NCBI GenBank assembly: GCA_006937955.1 | Contig: SSNP01000007.1 | Coordinates: 650,929-714,928, forward strand | Source: Pachypanchax playfairii | Taxonomy: Eukaryota > Chordata > Actinopteri > Cyprinodontiformes > Aplocheilidae | Direction of reading: 5' to 3' | Length of the DNA stretch: 64,000 bases | In this document: positions 19,401 through 31,400 of the stretch, piece after piece | Layout: every line of letters starts with the position of its first letter | Numbering within the stretch: the stretch's first letter is position 1 | Program-made: the position numbers and the translations under genes | Notes under the pieces: generated by a model | What the model was told of the DNA's origin: nothing | Seen by the model: the letters and a program-made list of their open reading frames with translations, nothing else | Database searches by the model: none

Positions 19401-22400
19401 AATAGGATGTACTGCTACATTGTTGTCTCTATCTAGGTGTTGGGCTGCCAGGACGGGACCATCACCTGCTACCATCTCAACATCAGCACAGTTCACGGCC
19501 TCTACAAGGATCGCTACGCTTATAGAGACAGCATGACCGATGTGATCGTCCAGCACCTCATCACAGAGCAGAAAGGTGCAGTTTCAGACCAGAAAATAGC
19601 TACTTAAATTGTGACTTGAGGGATTTTTGAAACGCCTCCCCCAAATAATTAGATCACAGTAATTGAATCAGAGGTAAAGGTGCAGCACATTTTCACTCTT
19701 TATTTATTTATTTATAAAAAAAAAAATCACCTGCAAAACTTTCCCATGACACCTTTTCCTGTATTTGTCTAGTCTTATACTCTCTCTTCTTTCTCTTAGT
19801 GAGGATCAAGTGTCGGGAGCTCGTAAAGAAGATCGCCATCTACAGAAACCGTCTCGCCATCCAGCTGCCCGAGAAGATCCTCATCTACGAGCTCTTCTCC
19901 AACGACTTCTCCAACATGCAGTACCGCATCAAGGAAAAGATTAACAGGAGGTTTGAAATCAACCTGCTGGTGGTCTGCTCCCAACACATCATTCTGTGTC
20001 AGGTCTGAAACTCACCTGATCACACCAAACAGTTCCTGCCTCGGCTCTTTGACGTTCTGTTTCTTTCAGAATGGAACCAACAGTTTTCCTTCAGTCGACT
20101 GAATTCTTCTGACCTCAGTTGTTCTTTGTAAATTAAAATCATGCACGCTTGATTGTGCAAGAGGCTGCAGGGATATTTGAACACTATTAAAATGATGAAA
20201 GCACGGTGAAGTAATGTTTAGCCATTTATTACAAACCTACGCAACCCAAGAACTGAATCGCTTGCTCCCCAGATGTTTCTGTCTTGCTCCATCTGTGCAT
20301 GCGTTCTTGTCTACTTGGTAGGAAGGTGGAAGGACCCACAGTCTGCTGAATCTGGGTGTTATTTGTGTGTGTTTAAAAGGGGGAGAAGGGGCAACCATAA
20401 TGCATAGGTTTTTATTTAAATCTGTCTTTCTGTGACAAAGGTGCTTTAGATCTCTCTATTGGACGGACTCATATTTCAAACCTCAGATGTACAGATTTTA
20501 TATACGTCCTGTTTGGGCTTCTGGTAGATCAAATCATTGTTTTTTGTTTCTTTTTTTTATAAGATTGCTTTCTTACACGGAACTGCCATGTGCAAAGTAT
20601 TAAAGAACAACATTCTACAATCTGTTTGACTTATAGGAGTTTGTTTTGTTAAGATTAATAACCCGTGAGATGATAGAGTGTAACAACTTAATAAATTTGC
20701 CATACTGAATCAGTTGAATTTTTCCTTTCGGAGCGTATATAATTATGGTTTTGGTTTACCTCCTCGGCTCTGTACAGGAGAAGAGGCTCCAGTGCCTGTC
20801 CTTCACCGGTGTCAAGGAAAAAGAATGGGTGTTGGAATCTCTCATTCGGTACATCAAAGTGATTGGTGGTCCACCAGGCAGAGAGGGTCTGCTTGTAGGG
20901 TTGAAGAACGGAGCTGTGAGTACTTCCAGAACCAGTATTCTTAAACACAAATTTAGAAATGGAAGCCACGATTCATATTTTATTAAAACACGTCATCAAA
21001 CTCTTCATCTGCTGTAATATTTAGATTTCAATCTGCTGGCTGGTGTTTTTTGTCACGTAGATCCTGAAGATATTTGTCGACAACCTCTTCCCTATACTGC
21101 TGCTGAAGCTGTCGACGTCAGTGCTCTGCCTTGACATGAGCGCCTCGCGCAATAAGCTGGCCGTGGTGGACGAACACAACACTCTGCTGGTCTACGACGT
21201 CAACAGCAAAGAACTGCTGTTTCAGGTGTGCAGAGCAGTGGGATGGCATCCCCGAGGAACCTCATGTTAGATTATAAAATGCACTTTAAAGGTGCAAAAC
21301 AAAACGTGCTTAAAGTAAAGGAACATATTGATACAGCGTGTACTCCTGACTAGCCTTTGTTCCACAGTCACCTCTTTACCTCCTGCTGCCTGCACCCTCT
21401 TCATGTTTTTTCTTTCTAGGAACCTAATGCGAACAGTGTGGCCTGGAACACTCAGTGTGAGGACATGCTTTGCTTCTCTGGGAACGAATACCTCAAAATC
21501 AAAGCGAGCAACTTTCCCGTACACCAGCAGAAGATGCAGGGCTTTGTGGTCGGCTACAACGGCTCGAAGATCTTCTGCCTACATGCTTATTCCATGTCTG
21601 CTGTCGACGTGCCCCAGGTGGGTCGACGACGTTCCACGTGCTTGTTTGGCAACATCTGTAGCACTTTTATCACTGTGTTGTGGTCAGCATGTTTTAAATA
21701 TCATGGTATTCATTTGTAATACGAAAAAACTGTGTGTCTGGAAGTTTGTGTTAATTAATGAGGCCAGATGTGATTTCTGTGTTTTTCTCCCTGTTGTTGA
21801 TCCTTTTTTGGATGTTTGTAACAATGTTAAATCTGTGGTATGTTTGCTCTGCCCAGTCAGCACCCATGTACCAGTATCTGGAGAGGAAAATGTTTACGGA
21901 GGCCTATCAGATCGCCTGTCTGGGTGTGACAGAGAGTGACTGGAAGGATTTGGCCACAGAAGCTCTGGAGGGACTGGACTTTGAAACCAGCAAGAAGGTC
22001 AGTGAGACAGAGAAGTTATTCTGATTAAAACCAGCGTTATTATCTCACATAATTTAGTGTTTTTATGAAAATCAGCAGAAGAGATACATAATTGCAGACA
22101 TCGACTTGACTGTGTACATCATCCAAGGAGCCAAGTAAACACCTGGACGGTGTTTTTTTTTTTTTTGTACTCAGTTTGGGTTTTATTTATTATAAATTTT
22201 AAAAAGAATTCACAACCATTTGAATCTGTGTCTAAGCATGGCACACTTCTCCAGTGTTACTCTGATTAAACGTCACTTTCTCAGCATGTGTAACATCTGT
22301 AACACATCAGCACTGCTGACCTATTGTTATTACTCTGGTGTTTATGATTTCCAGTTTTTTTTTCAGTAGAGGAGAAACAAATCATTTAGTTTTTTTTGCT

Positions 22401-25400
22401 GATGTTTCAAACACAGCTCTGCTTCGGTAATGAGATTTATTTCATGTAAAAGTTTTCCCTGGGGATTTTTTTTTCCCATTGAGCCCAGTGTTGTTCAATT
22501 TAGCGTCATGATACTTTCACACACAAATCTGTGAGCGCTCGGTTCTGCTTCCAGACCCGTTCATGTTTATGCTTTGCATAGAAACGGAGCGGATTGGTGA
22601 TTTTCATCTGTGTGTTGCATTGAAATGAATGTTTTTATTCTTTACTTGCGTGCATTGATGATGCCTTGACACATCCAGTTAGAGATGAATCACACAAATG
22701 TGCAAACCCTAAACACGTAGAAGTTTGTGTAAACAATCACTCTAAGGTTCAGTATCCTTGTGAGTCCGTACGACTGCTCAACACGTCATCAGCATGTCAC
22801 GCTCTCCCCTCCTTGGTTTGAAGTAGACATGGAAACTGTTGTTGTAATGTGCAGCTCCCAAAGGAGCCAAATCTCTTCTAACTCAGGGGATATTATGAAC
22901 CCACACCTTCTTATCAGCTGCCCATCACTTGCTTAAGAGTGAAATATTGAGGCTTTTCTGTGACAGCCTGGTAGGTACCTTCTGTATAAGTCTCAGTAGA
23001 AAATCTAGCTAATTCTTTATGTTTTTTAGGTCTTTTTGGGGTCAAAGATAATAAAAAGAAAAGCTTAAGAGGTTAATGACTGCATGTGATTATCTTTCAT
23101 AACGACTAACTCTATCAGATTTTTCAATAACTTCTTGTTTCTCCATTTTTAAGGCTTTTATTAGAATCAAAGATCTACGCTACCTGGAGCTGATCAACAG
23201 CATCGAGGTAATACCTGCTCATCAGAAAAAAAAAAAAGAAAAGTGCTACTTCAGTTCTTTTCTTGATTTAGTTATTTCTACTCTGACCAGAAGAAATGCT
23301 GACACAATCAAAGAGCCAGTCAAAATTACTATTGTCTTCACACCTTATCGTTGAGGTTTTTTTTTTTTTTTTCCTGGAATAAATTATTGTAAATTTTTAA
23401 GAGGGAATCTGCATCTTGATTGACCCTCTTGGATTGAAGTTGCACCCAGCAGCAGGTAAACCTGTAGAGAAGCACGTGCACGGTCGCACGCTGGGAAGAA
23501 GTCCATCTGTTTGAAACGAGAGGATTCGGCTGCGTTACTAATTAAATAGAAGGAAACGTCGACCTTTGAAAATCTGCTTGTGTAAAATGTAAAAAGGGTA
23601 AAATGTTCAAAACAAAACAAGAAAAAACATTTTTTTTTTGCTTTTCATTACGTCTTAATCAACATGCAACATGTATTAGTTATTATGGATCAGTTTAATT
23701 GACAGTTTTTTTGCTGACTGTCTGTTAGTGAACTCTCAAGTTACAGCTGTTGTCCATGTGTGTGTATACATGTATGGGACTGTTTTATTTGTGCACACAT
23801 GCCAAAATCTGTGTTGACTGATTTGCAGGAGAGGAAGAAACGGGGTGAGAGCGACAATGAGCTGTTCCTGGCAGACGTCTATGCCTTCCAGGGGAAATTC
23901 CACCAGGCAGCCAAGCTCTACAAACACACAGGCCACGAATCTAAAGCCCTGAGCATGTTCACGGACCTGCGCATGTTCGAGTATGCTAAGGTGAGTCTAA
24001 AGAAAAACAATCCTGGAACTTAAAAATGCAAAAGCCATTTTTATCTCAACAAACCAAAAAAAAAAAAAAAACCCAGGAAGTACCGTGTGTGTTAAGGGTT
24101 TAGAACATGTGTTTTTCCTCATCGTGTGCACCTTATGCCAAGTTGGGGCCCCTGTACTGCCTACAGACAGCCTCACTTAGCAGTCTGTCTTTCATCTCCT
24201 CATATATCACTTCAATCTCCACATATATCATCAATAAGTACACAGATGCTGCATTTTTCCACACACACCCCTGTACAACTTATAAACCTGTCAGTGTTTT
24301 GATGTGGAGCACAAATGAGAAATACTTTTGCTCCTAGTTAAAGACTCTAATGAAGACGTCTTTTGGAGACTAATTAATGCTCCTTTCAGTTTGCAGCAAT
24401 AGTTTTGATCATAAGCGTAACATCCACTGCTGAAGCAGACAACGCTGCTAGGATTTGTTTATGTATACGACGGTATCAGATTGTATCCGTGTTATGTTGT
24501 GTCTGTATATTTTTTTTGTTTCTGTGTGGCCATCTGGTCTCGGAGCCTGTTTGTTTTAGGTAGGAAGGACACTGAATGAACAGGCTGCCTGATGTTTGTG
24601 TGACTTTCTTCCTCCTGTCTGCGAGTCGACCCTCGCAGAGCCGTCTATCTGATTTGGCCTTCTATTGAGCTTCCTTCAAATTACCTCTTCAATTCTTCTG
24701 GGGACATTAATGTCCAACTAAAATGAGATTTATTGGTAAAATGCTTCCATGTCACACATCTTGTATTACACCTCACGTATATGCTCATGTCTGGCCCAGC
24801 AATTACTGAAGATTCATTTTGTAGGTTTCCTTAATGGGGTTTTAGGGCTTTTTAATTACTTGAACACAGTAAAAAAATGTTAATGGCTCATTTTGGACTC
24901 ACTTTAATGTCCAATAAAACTCCTTGCAGACTATAAATTGAGACAAAAGTGTAGCTGTAGATTGGTGAGTGGCCTTTCAGTTTTTATTTTTTATTTTTTC
25001 ATACCAAAGACGCTAGTAATTTAGCGTCTGTCTTCATGTTTGCAGGACTTTGTTGGAGCTACAGACCCTAAGAGCTCTCGCTTGCTGATGACGAAGCAGG
25101 CCGATTGGGCTAAAAGCAGCAAGGAGCCACGAGCAGCAGCTGAGATGTACCTGTCAGCAGGAGAACATATGAAAGCTATCGACATCATTGGAACTCACGG
25201 CTGGGTGGACATGTAAGTCACTCTGACTGCATTAAACATTCTGGATTGATCCTTGGCTCTCGGATCTATTGTTATTCCTGTTTGAAATGCCTGCTGAGAT
25301 CCGTGCATATGATTCATAAAGAGATGCTGTTGGATTAAAAGGGACTCCCTGTGGATAGCTGGTTGAACCCCCTCTGAGAACTACATATATTCAGAGCCTG

Positions 25401-28400
25401 TTATTTATTTATTTTATTGATGTTGTCGTTTGAATGTTAAAGTAAAACAACAGCTGCATAGCAGTTGGTGAAAAAAAGGCAAAATCATGTAGATTTACCC
25501 AAAATTGTGTCAGTAAAACATGCACCAATTATTTTTTTGTGAATTTTATAAATTTTTTGGTTATGCTTTTATATACAACACTTTCTGGTGTTTATACCCT
25601 GTAAATCCAGTTTTTCCAAAAACAACGAGGTGTAAACACCGACGAAATGAGATCGTCCACAGATCCATTCACAAGAATCATGTCTGAACAGAAAACATGT
25701 GATTCATTATTCTTACTACTGATATTTAGGACGTACAGACTGCAGTTTGTACATTGTTACATGATCATCACTGCCATTTGAGGCTGGCTGACAGCATCTA
25801 GTTCACTGGAGACACATCTGTGTTGCATATTGGCAGCACACGGCAGCAAATGTAAATATTCAGATCGAGTTTCCAAAATTCAAAACAAAACAAAAGTTTC
25901 GGACACACTGAGAGAGACAGAGAACTGCAAAAAATGTTCCTGTGAACAATTAACTTTGTGTTAACTTTCACATATATGTGTCGGTGTTGTTAAAAACTAG
26001 GCAAAGAGATACGTGTTGGTTGTCACTTCAGAAATCACCGCGTGGTGCTAAACGGTGCAGCTCAGCACACCTGAATCTGATTCACATTCTCTCTGGAGTC
26101 AGGAACTGAGTCCAGTACAGCAGAACCCAAACTGATGGTTTATCTTCTCCCAGCCCGTCTGTGTACTGATTCATCTCCTTCTCTTCTGCAGGCTGATTGA
26201 CGTTGCCCGTAAGTTGGACAAAGCCGAGCGTGAACCCCTGGCAAAATGTGCGTTCCATTTTAAGAAGCTTAAACATCATGGCTACGCCTCAGAGACGTAT
26301 TCCAAGATGGGAGATTTGAAGGCTTTGGTGGAGCTACATGTGGAAACTCAACACTGGGAAGAGGTTTGATGATATGTTATCTGTTAATATATACACACAC
26401 AAAAATCACGGTTCGGTACGTATCTCAGTTTTGAGTTTGCGGTTCGATTCATTTTTGGAACAGTAAGTGGAAAAAACAAACAAACCATAATTGCGTTTTT
26501 TAATTTTCAACTTTTGTAAACAATGGTTTATATATTTTCTTATAAGAATGAAACATTCAAAAATAAGAAAACATATAAAAAATAGAATACAGCTTAACTT
26601 ACCAAACAGGAGACCTTATAGATAAAGGAGGGTGTTCAAGCTCCGGCTTGTTTACATCAACCATGACGTCTGCGAGAGAAAAAACAAACCTCACGTGGGA
26701 GTCCGGTGCTGACGACAAACTTCCAATCTGTCACTGAAGATGCTCCGCGAGCAAAACAAGCCTGTTAACTAGCTGTAATCGGATCGATGAACATCTGCAT
26801 CATACCAACAGCCCAGTACCGAAACGGTTCGTATGAGTGCGTGTTCTGTTACACCCCTCAGCTCATGTATTTACTTCAATGTGTTTGTGCAGTTCCGCTG
26901 TGTGTCACGCAAAACAGCGTCTGTGTGGAAACTCGCCTGGAAACTTTCTTCCGCTGCACTTAATATCACAGTAAAAATAAAAATAAATGTATAAAAAAAA
27001 AATGAGCCGAAACGGTACGCAAGTGGACCGAATCGAACGGACCGGACCGAACGGTTCAATACATTCCCATGAACCGTTACACCCCTAATACATACATACA
27101 TATTATATATATATATATATATAAACAGTATCTGTGGCACTCAAAATTGCAGTGAAGCATAAACATGAAAGCGTCTGTATTTAATAGCTTGTTCCATTTT
27201 GTATTTGTCAGAAGAACCTCAGCTGAATGCAAATCAGACAATAAGTTGCTTAATTTTCTCATTCACTGACAAATGAAACCACACATACACTCCAGAACTA
27301 ATCATCCAGCTTTAGATTTCTCTGATTCTGTGCCCACATGACGGCGATGATAATGACGGAGGGAGAATCTGAACGTTGTTCCGTGCTCAAACCCAAATTC
27401 TTCTCCCAATCAAATTCCTCCATCGGAGCGGCTTGTGCCGCGCAGACATAAAAAAGACAAATACTTCATTTCTTTAATCCGTCTGCGGTTTCTAATCGAG
27501 TTAAATGTATTTCAGATATGAGCGTTTGTGATTCGCATGTAGAAACACCAGAGCCAAAAACAGAACGTCAAATCTTGATGACATGCTTCTGAGAATATTT
27601 CTTTAATCCTCAAAGAGGAAGGAAATAGGAGGAGGGGGCGGAGATTTGGAAGATGGTAGGTTTGACGTGCATCATTCGAGGAAGTGGACACCAAAACAGG
27701 TCAGACTGCAGACTGGGAGTTCCAGCGTGGACCGATTGGCTCATATTCACTGTTCCCTCTAAAACAAACTTTTTATTAATTTGACTTTAGACTCACAGGC
27801 CTGAGAAACACCTGACAAAGACTTTTTTACTCAGACTGTGGGCTATGAATCGTGTATGTTTCTTGGCTCAGATGTTGCCTCAGTACATGGAGCTTAATTA
27901 GTCACTATGTCAGGAGTATGTGTGTCCACGGGGCGCTAAAGCAGCTCCTTACATCCTGTCATTCAAACACAGCACATGTAGTTGTAATTGAGTGTGAAAT
28001 CAACCTGGCTCGTACACTAGTCTTTGTTTTCAGCTAATTAATAATGTAATGGAAATATTTTGACTGGAGGTAATGTGCGTTTCATATGAAAAATGTGTGC
28101 TGACTTATATCTTTATAATCAAGTGCAGGTGAGCTGTAACTGCACAGGGAAATCCAACACTGTTCTCTAGAGCCGGACATTTAATGTGTTCTTTATTCTC
28201 ATACCTGTCACCTTCTTCCAGGCCTTTCTGGTGGTGGAGAAGCACCCCGAGTTTAAAGATGACGTCTTTGTGCCTTACGCTCAGTGGCTGGCTGAGAACG
28301 ACCGCTTTGAGGAGGCGCAGAAAGGTCAGAGCTGCGACGTCACCCTTCAGTCGGAACAGTGACTATGTACTAACATGTGGTCCAAAGTTTATTCCTGTAA

Positions 28401-31400
28401 ACCGCTTCAAATGTTTACATATGGAAGTGATAAACCAGCTTTTTTTCACTACTTCCTTAAGATTTTCCACATCGTCTGTAAAACATGATCCTCTTTGCTG
28501 GAGCTGAGCAGGACAGAGCCGGGGCTGCCTGCTCACAGTGAATGACATGCATGCTTGCTTCTAATCACCAGTGCTACAAGCGGCTCTGATGATGATTACC
28601 AACTGTAACCATAGTTATAATCAGCTCATAGATTTATAATTATAATCTCAGCAGGCATATTTCCTCTTCTACATAATCTTCTTCTGCTTGTCTGGATGCA
28701 GAACTCTCGTCTGAACCGGTCTGATTGTATTTGGACCTGCTTGTAGTCATACATTTTGTCAGGATGTTTTATCATTGTGTTACAAGTGATTGTGAAGTCT
28801 GAGATTCGAGTCTGTTTCATCTTTGTTGCACTTGTGCTTCTCAGTCAAAGTCCCAGAAACAGTGATGATCACTGAAATCTGTTCTAGTTGGTGTCTCGAA
28901 CCAAGTGTCAGAGAATCAGGCTGGATGGGTGTTTCCTCATTTTTTTTAAATTGAACATTTTTACCACCCGCTGCCCGAAAGACGAAGGTGGGCATTAATG
29001 TTTTAGCCTATTTGTGTGTGTTTACGTTTGCTATAACCGTTGGAAAGAGTTCAGTGAAACTCCTAGAAAGTCACTTCTGATTAAAATTATTAACTTATCA
29101 ACCTGTTTCAAGATGGCGGCCACAAGTAATCCACCTCAGCAAACACAAAAATGACTGACTGATTCAGTTTGATTGACATTTATGTAAAGTTTGGTGTCAC
29201 AGTAGCTGAGAGTCATGCGCCCAGTGTTACATGTTACACCACATCTCTGTTGGAAACGTACCTGGAGAGGAACCGGTGTGTTGATGGATTTTAATGAAAC
29301 GCTCACATTCTTCATTGGATGTTCGTCTGTAACTTTTAGTTGCTGTCAGTTTCACAGACATGAGCTGCAGCTTCATCTAGCAGAGAGTCATTTACATCCT
29401 CGGAGTGCTGACGGATTGCACGAGACGTTGGGATATTGTGAGAGATTGCTCATAACATCATCTTTAAGATTTGACCAGAACATCTAGAACTCCATCATTT
29501 CTCAACATGAGATGATCTGTGTATCTCTGGCATGAAAGGTTGCGGGCGATCCGTTCCTTCAAGACATGTTTTAATGAATTACTTGACTGAACACACCATG
29601 TTTAGTCATATTGATGTTTTTTAAAAGATCTTTGACTTTTGAAGATTTTTCCCTCGATGGTTCAGATGACACTGTTAACAATCAGTGCTTGTGAAGATGC
29701 TAACGAGGACGTTTCTTGCATTTGGTCGCAGCTATGTGAGTTTTTTAAAACCATCCAAGCAGAAGAACTCAGATTCAGATGAATGAAGCACATGCTGTTT
29801 AGGATGTCGGCCAGGAGAAACCCAGAAACCGAGGAGGAGTTCAGGGGATCTGTTTCGGTACCTCACACATTAAACTGTGAGACTGTCTGAGTCATCTATC
29901 ACCTGTACTACCTGCTGAAGCTTCGTTTGACATCATCAATATCTGTGAAGCTACAAACAACCTCTCAGTGTATCTGTTTTCTTTGCTGTAGCAAACGTTT
30001 CCAACAGAGATGTGGTGTAACATGTAACACTGGGCGCATGACTCTCAGCTACTGTGACACCAAACTGTGATTGTCTGTGTGTTTTTTTGTTTATGTTCAG
30101 GGGACAGAGATTAGCGCCTGTTGCTAAAAGTAACCAACAGCAGCTGGATGTGGTTAGGTCTATTAATTATAGTTTGCTACTAATATGTTTTGACCCCTGC
30201 TGAGACTGTGGGGGCGGGGTCACAGCTGGGGTCGACTCCCAAAAACTGCTTCTAATTAGCCAATAATAGGAACATGTAAATAAGTACTGATGTTGATTTG
30301 GATTGAAGAGTCAAAGTGCTTTTACTGTTTGATATCCAGAATCAATTTGAAGATAATTTATCTTTTCTATAACTGACTTTTGGTATTTGTTGAGTTTGTC
30401 TTGGTTTAACAAAATAAATTCTTGCCTTACTATGAAAAATAGTTAAATATAGTTATTTAAAAATGTATAATTGTGCCCCCAACTCATTTCATCACTGTTT
30501 TTAAAAGGAACGGATTTCTGTTTCTTTCTTTTACTTGTTAGTATTTCACAAGGCCGGACGTCAGAAGGAAGCTGTCAAAGTCCTGGAGCAGCTTACCCAT
30601 AATGCAGTGGTGGAGAACAGGTTCAACGATGCTGCCTACTATTACTGGATGCTGTCGATGCAGTGTTTGGACGTAGCTAGAGGTGATGCGAATCATCACT
30701 GCTCCCGTCCATCAGCAGGAACTTGTTTTTAAGAATAACATTTGACTTTTCTCATCCTGAACCAGAAAGCGAAGAGCAGAGGGATGAAATGTTGGAGAAG
30801 TTTGAGCGTTTCCAGCATCTTGCTGAGCTTTACTACGTCTATCGCTCCGTTCAGCGCTACATGGTGAAGAACGTATTACTTTCTTGTTTTTAATCTTCCT
30901 TAAAAACTGTGGGGGGTGGGGGTGAGAAATCCTTCAGATTGGAACTGGTAACTACCACGTGGTTGGATTTCTGTTTCTGTTGAAACATAAAGGTGCAAAT
31001 CTTCTGATTTCCGCATACACACAAACAATCTGAGTTGGTTTGGCTCTGCAAGATTATGTCAATCCACAGAATGAGTTAGGTTGAAGGAGGAATTAAGATA
31101 AGCGCAGAGTGTGTCAGGCGGCGTGAACAAAAGAAAGAATAGAGGACTTTAAGTTGAGGTTACAGTTCACTAAAAGGGAAATATCAGCTTGAAAGAACTG
31201 CCATTGTTAGACTCCTGAAAACCTCCTGACCCTTGTCACCATGGTTACCAACCGCTTGATGGGAGAAGATGACAACCTCATCAGTTGTTCTCTTTGCACT
31301 CCCCCCTAGACCTCCACCAAAACAACAAGAATTCCTGCTTATGGCCACTATATATACACATGGGTGACCTGGCCTGTGTCAGTGCTCCCAGTTTGTTGTT

